From Poriferisodalis sp965116715 (GTDB lineage Bacteria; Actinomycetota; Acidimicrobiia; Acidimicrobiales; Poriferisodalaceae): 64,000 bases of DNA. The notes below the pieces were generated by a model. The model did no database searches and was not told where the DNA came from. It saw nothing but the letters and a program-made list of their open reading frames with translations. Made by a program: the position numbers and the translations under genes. Positions 29,179 through 37,449 of this stretch are shown in pieces (within the stretch, counting starts at the first letter, position 1; every line of letters starts with the position of its first letter). The stretch covers positions 1 through 64,000 of the forward strand of contig OZ220724.1 of assembly GCA_965116715.1 (NCBI GenBank). The letters are read 5' to 3'.

Positions 29179-29832
29179 TCAGCTTTCTCGCTGGCGCGCC
29201 AACCACGCCTCATAGCGTGCAGGGTCGGTCCACGCGCCAGTCTCGGCGTCGAAGCGCGCCGCCTCGGGAGCCATCAGTGCGGGGTCGGTGCTGCGAGCCT
29301 GGGTGCTCGACACGGCGCCGACCCAATCCGGCAAGTCGAGCAGCAACTCGGCGGGACAGTCGTGCGGTGGGCGGGCCGCGATGGCCACGGTCGGCAGCGC
29401 GGCGATGGATGCGTCCCGGCGTGCTGGGTCGTTGCCGTAGAACACCGGGTCGTGGATCTGCTGCCACTTGTCGGCGCCCATGACGATGACGTCGAAGCCG
29501 GCAGCGATCTCCGACAGCAGCTGTATGTCGGTGACGCTGATCTCGAGCCAGTCGATCGGCGCGGCGACGGCTTCGAGAACGCTGATCCGATCGGCCAGGC
29601 GCGGCCGCTGCACGTCTTCCTTGGCCAGCGCTACGCGGCTCACCGACCACACGAGCACATCAAGGTGATGCTGGACCAACACGGCTTCGCTGATGGCGAG
29701 ATGGGCAGTCGTGGGCGGGTTGAACGAGCCCGGAAACACCCCCCGCCGCACCGTGTTCGCAGCCGACCGGGGCGATGCTGCCGCGGCCGGCGCCTTCGCG
29801 GTGTCGCTGGTCGCGCCCCCTGAAGCGGCCAC
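29179..29832 (-). CDS. cytidylyltransferase-like (NadD-type) nucleotidyltransferase
   Basis: 217 aa from GTG 29830-29832. An Ala-rich N-terminus leads to the HxGH-superfamily motif as GSFNPPTTAHL (about residue 35). VIVMGADKWQQIHD corresponds to the MGxDN-like nucleotide-binding block of NadD, and the end lacks the usual C-terminal ISSTxIR, having VSSTQARSTD instead. It is related to nicotinate-mononucleotide adenylyltransferase but divergent enough that another substrate is possible. Starts 8 bp after selD. Confidence 0.7.
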   Translation of the reverse strand: MAASGGATSDTAKAPAAAASPRSAANTVRRGVFPGSFNPPTTAHLAISEAVLVQHHLDVLVWSVSRVALAKEDVQRPRLADRISVLEAVAAPIDWLEISVTDIQLLSEIAAGFDVIVMGADKWQQIHDPVFYGNDPARRDASIAALPTVAIAARPPHDCPAELLLDLPDWVGAVSSTQARSTDPALMAPEAARFDAETGAWTDPARYEAWLARQRES

Positions 29833-29840
29833 GGCAAGCG

Positions 29841-30989
29841 TCAGCCGGCGTTGGGGTCGGTGCTGCCGGCGATGGCGCCGGTGATCGTGATCGCGCCGGC
29901 TGTCCCGTCACCGATCGTGCCGCTGCTGCTGGCGACCAGTTCGCCGATCACTGCGGCGTCGTGACCGCTGTCTCGTAGCTCGGCCATGGCGCCCTCCGCG
30001 CGTCCGGGGTTGCAGCTGAACAGCAAGCCTCCCGACGTTTGCGGATCTGCGAGCACGGTGCGGGTGAGCTCGTCTCCACTGTCGAGGCGCCCCGCGAGAT
30101 GGTCGAGATTTCGTGCGGTGCCGCCGGGCACAAAGCCTCCGGTCGCGAGCCCGATGACGTCCGGCAGCAAGGGCACCGCGCCGGCATCCACCACAGCACC
30201 TGCTTCGCTGGCTGCAGCGAGTTCTGCGAGGTGGCCCAGCAGTCCGAAGCCGGTGACGTCGGTCGCCGCCGTTGCCCCAGCCGTGATGGCCACAGCGGCA
30301 GCGGTGTTGTTGAGCCTGCACATCTCGGCCGCAGCGGCCTCGTAGGTGCCCGACAGCGTGCCGCCCTGGGCGACAGCTTCGGGATCAGAGCGTTTCAGCG
30401 CAGTGGCGAGCAGGCCGGTGCCCAGCGGCTTGGTGAGCACGAGTGCCTGTCCTGGCCGGCCGCCCGCATTGGTCAGCAGGCCCGCGCCGTCGGCGGCCGG
30501 CCTGCAGGTGCCGGTGACCGCCATGCCGTAGAGGGGCTCGGGGCCGTCGATCGTGTGGCCGCCGGCCACGACCCAGCCGCCCTCAGCGGCAGCATCGGCG
30601 CCGCCGGCGAGCACCTCGCCCAGCAGGTCCAGCGGCAGCACGTCGCGGGGCCACGCCGCCAGGTTGAGGGCGAACAGCGGGCTGGCCCCCATCGCGTAGA
30701 TGTCGCTGGCGGCGTTGGCCGCTGCGATGCGCCCCCAGGTGCGGGCGTCATCGACAATCGGCGCGAAGAAGTCGGTCGACGTCACCAGCAGCTGGTCGCC
30801 GTCGAGCCGCCACACGGCGGCATCGTCGCTGGTGTCGGTGCCGACCAGCAGATCCGGATGCGATGGGGGGGTCAGATGGCGCAGCACCTGCGCCAGCTCG
30901 GATGGCCCGAGCTTGCACGCTCAGCCCGCGCCGTGGCTGTACTGACTCAGCCGGAACGCCGGGCTGTTCGCTGTGCTGTCGGTCGGCAC
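29841..30989 (-). CDS. selD: selenide, water dikinase, probable selenoprotein (Sec at residue 23)
   Basis: Makes selenophosphate from selenide and ATP, the selenium donor for selenocysteine. From GTG 30987-30989 the protein reads VPTDSTANSPAFRLSQYSHG, then AG-U-ACKLGPSELAQVL, where U is the in-frame TGA at 30921-30923. This is precisely the catalytic Cys/Sec position of SelD, three residues before the essential lysine (K26). Downstream motifs are intact: GTDTSDDAAVW, STDFFAPIVDD, the NAASDIYAMGA helix and GGHTIDGPEP. Without read-through the frame would start at GTG 30885-30887 and lose the active site. Length with Sec is 382 aa, normal for the family. Follows iunH by 63 bp and precedes the nucleotidyltransferase by 8 bp. 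Confidence 0.9.
30896..30912 (-). promoter_or_regulatory. candidate SECIS hairpin of selD
   Basis: On the transcribed strand GCTCGG pairs perfectly with CCGAGC around the 5-base loop GCCAT, starting 8 bases after the TGA codon. Flanking TGC/GCA can extend the stem after an internal bulge. Bacterial SECIS elements lie inside the coding region just after UGA and need a G among the first loop bases, which fits. Confidence 0.65.
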
Positions 30990-31052
30990 AGCGGCAACGG
31001 TACCGAGATCACCCCCGATGGTGTGTCTCGTCGGTGTCCGGAGCGTTGGGGC

Positions 31053-31979
31053 CTAGCCAGAGCCACAGACGGCGTCGACGATGAGTTCTAGAGCAGTAGG
31101 TGCGTCGATGGCATACGCAACCTCGCAGTTCGGCGCCGCTTCAGTGCCTGGGCGCTCGTCTACGACGGTCATGCCACGCGTCAGCTCGCCCTCGGTTTCC
31201 ACGTCCACATGCCGGGCCGCGAAGTCGAATAGCTCGGGCCGGGTGACTGCCAGCACGGCGCAGGGGTCGTGCATCGGCGCAGCGTCCAGCCCTGCCCGCT
31301 CCCGGTAGCCGGCCAGGTAGAAGTCGAACAGGTCAGCCATGAAGCTCGGCACCGCGCCGCCGTCTGCCCGCAGCGCCGTGATGACCTCGCCACCGACGCA
31401 GAGCTGGTGGGTGAGGTTGAGCCCTGCCATGCGCAGCACCCGCACTCCGCTGCGGAGCACGATCTGCGCTGCGTGCGGGTCGGCCCAGATGTTGAACTCG
31501 GCCGTGGGCGTCACGTTGCCGGCACCCACCGCGCCGCCCATCAGCGAGATGCCCGCGATCTGCTCGACGATGTCGGGCGCCTGGCGGATGGCGAGCGCGA
31601 TGTTCGTGAGCGGGCCCACCGGCACGAGCCAAACGTCGTCACGCGCTCTGACCGTGTCGATGATGCAGCCGACTGCGTCGGCGCCTGCGGCCTCCAGATG
31701 CACCTCCGGTCGCGGCGGCCCGTCCAGCCCGGTCGCCCCGTGGGCACGCGGCGCATGCGCTGCGGGCACCAGCAGCGGGCGGTCGGCGCCGGCGTGTACC
31801 GGTATGTCGAGCCCAGCCAGCTGACACATCAGCAGGGCGTTCGCCGTGGTCAGATGCAGTGGCGCGTTGCCAGACACGGTGGTGATGGCCAGCACCTCGC
31901 ACTCTTGAGCGGCCAGCAGGATCGCCACTGCATCGTCATGGCCGGGGTCGCAGTCGAGAATGATCTTGGGTCTCGCCAT
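31053..31979 (-). CDS. nucleoside hydrolase, inosine-uridine preferring type
   Basis: Cleaves the N-glycosidic bond of nucleosides to ribose and base. 308 aa with the Ca/ribose-binding N-terminus IILDCDPGHDDAVA (DxDPGxDD), VSGNAPL, the VPVGPLTNIALAI helix, LMGGAV and NIWADPHAA, and the active-site region MHDPCAVLAV. No signal peptide. First gene of the leftward run that continues into selD; purine salvage has no clear connection with selenium use. Confidence 0.93.
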   Translation of the reverse strand: MARPKIILDCDPGHDDAVAILLAAQECEVLAITTVSGNAPLHLTTANALLMCQLAGLDIPVHAGADRPLLVPAAHAPRAHGATGLDGPPRPEVHLEAAGADAVGCIIDTVRARDDVWLVPVGPLTNIALAIRQAPDIVEQIAGISLMGGAVGAGNVTPTAEFNIWADPHAAQIVLRSGVRVLRMAGLNLTHQLCVGGEVITALRADGGAVPSFMADLFDFYLAGYRERAGLDAAPMHDPCAVLAVTRPELFDFAARHVDVETEGELTRGMTVVDERPGTEAAPNCEVAYAIDAPTALELIVDAVCGSG

Positions 31980-32003
31980 GACTACAGCATGTGCAGAGCA
32001 GGG

Positions 32004-32720
32004 CTAGAGCTTCGTGATGCTGGGCGCGGGCGCGTCAGTCTCGCCCCAGTAGTGGGGGAGGCGCAGGTAGCCGAAGCGCGTCAGCTCCACAGCCGGCAGC
32101 AGCCCCTGGATCTCCTTGATCCGCTGGATGGACCGGATATGCGAAGCCATCTCGTAGAACAGCATCCAGACGGCGCACTCGAGCGTGTTGACGATCATGC
32201 GCTCGTCATCGGGGTCGTGCCAGGCCCCCCGGGGCAGCACCGTGATGGCGTCGTCCCAGAAATGCGTGCTGTGCCGTGACTCGACCATCTCGCGAAACGT
32301 CTCGACCGGGTGAGACGCCACCACGCAACGCATCCAGCTCAGGCCGAGGTCGAGCTTGTCGAGCAGATCGGGCACGTCCCAGAACAACTCGGGGTCGAGG
32401 CGCAGCCCGTGCTTGTTGTTGCGCCCCTGGTGATGCTCGGACCACACGATGGGTTCGGGGATGTTGCCGTCGGGCCACAGAAGCGTCCCGCAGCGGCGCT
32501 TCGCAAAGATCAGGGACACCCAGGCGATGTGGCTGAGCTGGCGGCGGACTGACCACCACATCAGCTCCCGATCGGGGGACTGGTCGTCGAGGTCGAGCTG
32601 CTCGTCGCTCAGCCCGTCGATCTCGGCGCGCAGCCAAGTGTCGATATGGGAGAAGTACGGCATCGTGCCGGCCGCAGCATCAGCCGGCATTTCCAGCACG
32701 GAAGGATCGACTCGCGCCAT
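32004..32720 (-). CDS. DinB-like putative metal-dependent protein
   Basis: 238 aa, all-helical, cytoplasmic. Histidines at the positions expected for a DinB-type metal site occur in VRRQLSHIAWVSLIF, in the middle (SRHSTHFWDD) and in FYEMASHIRSIQRIKEIQG. In actinobacteria DinB-fold proteins are often thiol (mycothiol)-dependent transferases or isomerases, which would fit the mtr gene nearby. The assignment is by pattern only. Confidence 0.5.
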   Translation of the reverse strand: MARVDPSVLEMPADAAAGTMPYFSHIDTWLRAEIDGLSDEQLDLDDQSPDRELMWWSVRRQLSHIAWVSLIFAKRRCGTLLWPDGNIPEPIVWSEHHQGRNNKHGLRLDPELFWDVPDLLDKLDLGLSWMRCVVASHPVETFREMVESRHSTHFWDDAITVLPRGAWHDPDDERMIVNTLECAVWMLFYEMASHIRSIQRIKEIQGLLPAVELTRFGYLRLPHYWGETDAPAPSITKL

Positions 32721-32773
32721 GTCCGAACGCTACTGACCTCTGCGCCGTCGAGCCAGGCCGCTGCGCTCTCGAA

Positions 32774-35740
32774 TCAGTCAGTCTCGAAGGCGCGGGGGTC
32801 GGGGCAGGCGCACATGAGGTTGCGGTCGCCGTAGGCACCGTCGATGCGGCTGACCGGCGGCCAGTACTTGTCCGCCACCAGCGTCGCCACGTCGGTACCG
32901 GCCGGATAGGCAGCCTCGATGCGCGAGTAGGGGTGACTCCACTCGCCGGCCAGCACGTCGATGGCGGTGTGGGGCGCGTTGGCGAGCGGGTTGTCGTCGG
33001 CTGGCCACTCGCCCGAGGCGACCTTGTCGATCTCGGCCCGGATCGTTGCCATCGCGTCGCAGAACCGGTCGATCTCCGCAAGCGACTCGCTCTCGGTCGG
33101 CTCGATCATCAGCGTCCCAGCCACCGGGAACGACATGGTCGGGGCATGGAAGCCGAAGTCGATGAGCCGCTTGGCCACGTCGTCCACGCTGGCCCACTCC
33201 GAAAACGGCCGCAGGTCCACGATGCACTCGTGCGCGACGAGCCCGTAGCGGCCCTGGTACAGAATCTCGAAGTGCTCACTGAGCCGGGAGGCCAAGTAGT
33301 TGGCCGACAAGATTGCCGTCTGGGTGGCCTGCGTGAGTCCCTCGACACCCATCATGGCGATGTACATCCACGGGATCGGCAGGATGCCCGCAGAGCCCCA
33401 GGGTGCCGACGAGATGGCGCCCGGTCCGGTGTCGGGGCCGGCACTGGGCGCCAGTGGGTGATTGGGCAGGTACTTGGCCAGGTGCAGCCGGCACGCGACG
33501 GGACCGATGCCCGGCCCGCCCCCGCCGTGGGGGATGCAGAAGGTCTTGTGCAGGTTGAGGTGGCTGACATCGGCGCCGAACGTGCCCGGTGCGGCCAAGC
33601 CCACCAGCGCATTGAGGTTCGCGCCGTCCACGTACACCTGCCCGCCCGCTTCGTGCACCTTCAGACAGACCTGCCGGATGCCGTCTTCGTACACGCCATG
33701 TGTCGAGGGGTAGGTGGCCATGAACGCGGCGAGCTGGTCGCCGTGCTCGGCGATCTTGGCGTCGAGGTCGTCGAGGTCCACGTCGCCGTCGTCGGTGCAG
33801 CCCACCACCACGACCCGCATGCCGGCCATCACGGCGGACGCCGCATTCGTGCCGTGAGCAGACGAGGGGATGAGGCACACCGTGCGGTGCGCGTCGCCGC
33901 GGTCGTCGTGGTAGCCGCGGATGGCGAGCAGCCCGGCCAGCTCGCCCTGGGAGCCGGCGTTGGGCTGCAGTGACACTGCGTCGAAGCCGGTGACCGCTGC
34001 CAGCCATCGCTCGAGGTCGGCGATGATCTGCCGGTAGCCCTCCCACTGGTCGGGTGGCGCGAAGGGGTGGATGTCGGCGAACTGCGGCCAGGTGACCGGC
34101 GTCATCTCAGCAGCGGCGTTGAGCTTCATCGTGCAGCTGCCGAGCGGGATCATCGACCGGTCGAGTGCGACGTCAGCCGAGGCGAGGCGGCGCAGGTAGC
34201 GCATCATCTCGGTCTCGGAGCGGTACGAACAGAAGGTGGGGTGGGTGAGGTACTCGCTGGTGCGCCGCAGCTCGTCCGCGATGCCCGACGGCGCCGAGGC
34301 GGCCAGCTCGGCGACAGTGCCGACATCGGGTGCCCTGCCGTCGGGCAGCGTGCCGAACACCTCCAGAAGGTGCGCCACCGTCGCCTCGTCGCAGGTCTCG
34401 TCCAGTGAGACGCTCACCGTGTCGGCATTCACGCGGCGCAGGTTGATGCCCGCTGCGAGCGCTGCGTCCACCACCGCGTCGGCAGCGCCCGGCACATCCA
34501 CCGTCAGGGTGTCGAAGAAGGTGTCGTTGCGCACCGAGAGTCCGCCCGAGGTTCCGCTTGGCGTGCCGTCCGGGGCGCCACGCCGCACGCCGGCTGACCC
34601 GATCAAGCGCAGGCCGGCAGCGAGCGCCGCTGTGAGGCGCTGCACCCGTCCGGCGATCTCAGCCAAGCCCTCGGGACCGTGCCAGACGGCATACATCGAC
34701 GCCATGACCGCGAGCAGCACCTGTGCGGTGCAGATGTTGCTGGTGGCCTTCTCCCGCCGAATGTGCTGCTCACGGGTCTGCAGTGCCAGCCGGTACGCAG
34801 GCCGGCCCGCTGCGTCCAGCGAGACGCCCACGAGCCGCCCGGGCATCGAGCGCCGGTGCTGCTCGCTGGTTGCCAGGAACGCAGCATGCGGACCGCCGAA
34901 GCCCAGCGGCACGCCGAACCGCTGCGAGCTGCCCACCACGATGTCAGCCCCCTGCTCTCCAGGCGGCTGCAGGACGCAGCACGCCAGCAGGTCGGCGGTG
35001 ACCGCAGCGATCGCGCCGGTGCCGTGCAGCGCCTCGATCACCGGCTGAAGGTTGCGGACGGCACCGCTGCTGCCCGGGTACGCCAGCAGCGCTCCGTACA
35101 CATCAGCCGGCTGTAGTTCGGTGCTCGGATCGCCGACGACCAGTTCGATGCCGAGCGGGGCGGCGCGGGTGGCCACCACGTCGATGACCTGGGGATGGCA
35201 GTCGGCATCGATGAAGAAGCAGTCCGGCCCGCTGCGCGTGATGCGACGGGCCATGGCCATCGCCTCGGCGGCTGCGGTGCCCTCGCACAGCAGCGATGAA
35301 TTGGCGATCTCCATGCCCACCAGGTCGCACACCATGGTCTGGTAGTTGAGCAGCGCTTCGAGCCGACCCTGGGAGATCTCCGGCTGATACGGCGTGTACG
35401 CGGTGTGCCACGACGGGTCTTCCAGCACGCTGCGCCGGATGACAGCCGGGGTGAGCGTGCCGTAGTAGCCCAGCCCGATGAGCGAATGGACCGGTGTGTT
35501 GGCGTTCGCCAGCCACCGCATCGCAGCGGTGGCTTCCGTCTCGGTCAGCGGTCGGTCGATGCCGTCGAGGGTGATCGGCTCGTCGATCCGGATCTCGGCA
35601 GGCACCGCGGCGTCGACGAGGTCGGTGAGCGAGCTGAACCCGAGCCGCTTGAGCATGGCGGTGACATCGTCGGGCCGCAGGCCGATGTGACGTGCAGCGA
35701 ACTCGCCGCCCGCGTTCGTGCCTACATGGGGCTCACTCAT
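32774..35740 (-). CDS. gcvP: glycine dehydrogenase (decarboxylating), P protein
   Basis: PLP decarboxylase of the glycine cleavage system; 988 aa, the fused full-length form. N-terminal half-site with ARHIGLRPDDVTAML and PYQPEISQGRLEALLNYQ, C-terminal catalytic half with the PLP lysine in HLNLHKTFCIPHGGGGPG. Follows gcvT by 69 bp on the same strand. gcvH is 22 kb away. The product 5,10-methylene-THF feeds one-carbon metabolism, matching serB and carnitine/betaine catabolism in the same window. Confidence 0.97.
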   Translation of the reverse strand: MSEPHVGTNAGGEFAARHIGLRPDDVTAMLKRLGFSSLTDLVDAAVPAEIRIDEPITLDGIDRPLTETEATAAMRWLANANTPVHSLIGLGYYGTLTPAVIRRSVLEDPSWHTAYTPYQPEISQGRLEALLNYQTMVCDLVGMEIANSSLLCEGTAAAEAMAMARRITRSGPDCFFIDADCHPQVIDVVATRAAPLGIELVVGDPSTELQPADVYGALLAYPGSSGAVRNLQPVIEALHGTGAIAAVTADLLACCVLQPPGEQGADIVVGSSQRFGVPLGFGGPHAAFLATSEQHRRSMPGRLVGVSLDAAGRPAYRLALQTREQHIRREKATSNICTAQVLLAVMASMYAVWHGPEGLAEIAGRVQRLTAALAAGLRLIGSAGVRRGAPDGTPSGTSGGLSVRNDTFFDTLTVDVPGAADAVVDAALAAGINLRRVNADTVSVSLDETCDEATVAHLLEVFGTLPDGRAPDVGTVAELAASAPSGIADELRRTSEYLTHPTFCSYRSETEMMRYLRRLASADVALDRSMIPLGSCTMKLNAAAEMTPVTWPQFADIHPFAPPDQWEGYRQIIADLERWLAAVTGFDAVSLQPNAGSQGELAGLLAIRGYHDDRGDAHRTVCLIPSSAHGTNAASAVMAGMRVVVVGCTDDGDVDLDDLDAKIAEHGDQLAAFMATYPSTHGVYEDGIRQVCLKVHEAGGQVYVDGANLNALVGLAAPGTFGADVSHLNLHKTFCIPHGGGGPGIGPVACRLHLAKYLPNHPLAPSAGPDTGPGAISSAPWGSAGILPIPWMYIAMMGVEGLTQATQTAILSANYLASRLSEHFEILYQGRYGLVAHECIVDLRPFSEWASVDDVAKRLIDFGFHAPTMSFPVAGTLMIEPTESESLAEIDRFCDAMATIRAEIDKVASGEWPADDNPLANAPHTAIDVLAGEWSHPYSRIEAAYPAGTDVATLVADKYWPPVSRIDGAYGDRNLMCACPDPRAFETD

Positions 35741-35809
35741 GGGTCACGCCTCTTCTGGTAGCGCCTCGTGCGGCCTCGCCCATCTGTCACGTCCATCTGT
35801 CGTGCCCAT

Positions 35810-37006
35810 TCATGGCGATCGTCGCCAGTAGCGATGTTCGGTGAACGGCAGCGAGGCCACCTGGCAGGGTTCTGGGCCCTTGCGGCCTTCGGCGAAGAGC
35901 TCGGTGCCACCGGTCGAGTGTCCTGCTGCCACATACGCCATGGCAACGGGAGCATCCACCGTCGGCCCGAAGCCGCCGCTCGTGACCATGCCGACCTGAT
36001 TGCCGCTGGCGTCTGCCACCACGGCACCATCGCGGATTGGCCGGCGTCCCTGCGCCGCGATGCCGACGCGCTGTCGGGGCGGCCCGTCGCGCAGTTGCGC
36101 TGCGATCAGCTTGGCACCGGGAAAGCCGCCGTCGGAGCGTCGGCGCTTGGGAATCGACCAGCCCAATCCGGCTTCGGCCGGAGTCGTCGCCTCGGTGAGC
36201 TCGTGACCGACGAGGGGCAGGCCCGCTTCGAGTCGCAGGGTGTCGCGAGCGCCGAGCCCCGCGGGGGCGACCTCGTCGGCGCTCAGCAGCAATCGTGCGA
36301 TGTGCGGCGCCTCGCTCGACGGCATGGCGATCTCGAAGCCGTCTTCGCCCGTGTAGCCGCAGCGAGACACCTCGCACTCGACACCGTCGATCGACAGCGT
36401 GGCCGTCGACATGAACGCGAGCTCTGCCGCTGCTGGGGCCCAGCGGGCCAGGGCCTGCGCGGCGGCGGGACCCTGCAGGGCCAGCAGCGCCAGGTCCGTT
36501 CGCACGTTGATGCGCACATCGCCGTCGTCGCCGTCGTTGACGCTGAGCAGCATGTCCAGGTCGGCATCGGTGCGCACGGCGTTAACCACCAGACGCAGCC
36601 GATCTCCGTGGTTCGAGACAATGAGATCGTCGAGCACCCCGCCGGCGGCCGTGGTGAACATCGTGTATCGCATGCGGCCTAGCGCCAAGCTGGTGATGGC
36701 GCCAGGCACGCACTGCTCCAGCCACGTAGCCACGCCGCCGAGTTCGTCAGTGCCTGCGGGATGCAGTTCGATGATGCCCATGTGGCTCACGTCGAACAGC
36801 CCCGCCGCCGCGCGGGTGGACCGGTGCTCGGCGACGGTGCCGTCGCCGAATCGCATCGGCAGTGCATGGCCGCCGAAGTTGACCATCCGGCCGCCGAGTT
36901 CGGTGTGAAGATCGAACAGCGGGGTGCGGAGGCCGCCCGTATCCGGATCGATACCTTCTGGGACGGAGCAGGGCCTGCTCGCGCGACTGCCGCTGGCGTC
37001 AGTCAT
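35810..37006 (-). CDS. gcvT: glycine cleavage system aminomethyltransferase, T protein
   Basis: Transfers the aminomethyl carbon from lipoylated GcvH to tetrahydrofolate. 398 aa from ATG 37004-37006 (TTG just before is also in frame). LFDVSHMG, RYTMFTTAAGGVLDDLIVSNHG and CGYTGEDGFEIAMPS are standard, and the C-terminal domain closes with YVAAGHSTGGTELF. Starts 14 bp after the ArsC-family gene, so arsC-gcvT-gcvP looks like one transcription unit. Confidence 0.96.
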   Translation of the reverse strand: MTDASGSRASRPCSVPEGIDPDTGGLRTPLFDLHTELGGRMVNFGGHALPMRFGDGTVAEHRSTRAAAGLFDVSHMGIIELHPAGTDELGGVATWLEQCVPGAITSLALGRMRYTMFTTAAGGVLDDLIVSNHGDRLRLVVNAVRTDADLDMLLSVNDGDDGDVRINVRTDLALLALQGPAAAQALARWAPAAAELAFMSTATLSIDGVECEVSRCGYTGEDGFEIAMPSSEAPHIARLLLSADEVAPAGLGARDTLRLEAGLPLVGHELTEATTPAEAGLGWSIPKRRRSDGGFPGAKLIAAQLRDGPPRQRVGIAAQGRRPIRDGAVVADASGNQVGMVTSGGFGPTVDAPVAMAYVAAGHSTGGTELFAEGRKGPEPCQVASLPFTEHRYWRRSP

Positions 37007-37020
37007 CAATCGGCTCAGCC

Positions 37021-37380
37021 TCAGTCGGCCAGCAGCTCGGCGATGCGACCCTTCGGACGACCGACGATGGCCCGGTTGCCGCGCACGACGACAGGGCGCT
37101 GCATGAGCGCCTTGCGCTGGCTCAGCAGGTCCACCACGGCGTCGGCATTGTCGACGTAGTCATCGGCGTCGAGCCCCAGCTTCTTGAACTGCGAGTCCTT
37201 GCGCACCAGGTCTTCGACGGGATCCTCGAGGATCGACACCAGGTGTTCGAGCGTCTCCCGGTCGGGCGGCGTCTTCATGTACAGGACGACGTCGGCCTCG
37301 ACTCCAGCTTCCTCGGCGACCGCCAAGGCATTCCGGGAGGAGTTTCAGTGGGGGTTGTGATAGATCGTCACTTCGGCCAT
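37021..37380 (-). CDS. arsC: ArsC/Spx-family glutaredoxin-fold reductase, probable selenoprotein (Sec at residue 12)
   Basis: From ATG 37378-37380 the reading is MAEVTIYHNPH-U-NSSRNALAVAEEAG, with in-frame TGA at 37345-37347 as codon 12. In classical ArsC the motif is IYHNPxCxxSR with the nucleophilic cysteine at the same residue, so TGA stands exactly in place of the catalytic Cys. The rest is a complete ArsC protein: YMKTPPDRETL, the DSQFKKLGL block, and the arginine-rich QRPVVVRGNRAIVGRP that binds arsenate. 119 aa in total, normal length. Conventional gene calling would begin at TTG 37324-37326 and lose the active site. The enzyme probably reduces arsenate or another oxyanion/thiol substrate. 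Lies 14 bp upstream of gcvT. Confidence 0.88.
37312..37327 (-). promoter_or_regulatory. candidate SECIS hairpin of arsC
   Basis: CTTGGC pairs with GCCGAG (one G-U pair) around the loop GGTC, beginning 17 bases after the TGA. The GGU at the loop start is the same as the sequence in the well-known E. coli fdhF SECIS loop that SelB recognises. Confidence 0.68.
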
Positions 37381-37449
37381 GAAGCCGAAGTTACCTGCGC
37401 GAGCGGCCCAAGTTTGAACATGCAGGCATGAACGTCACGGCAGCAATCG

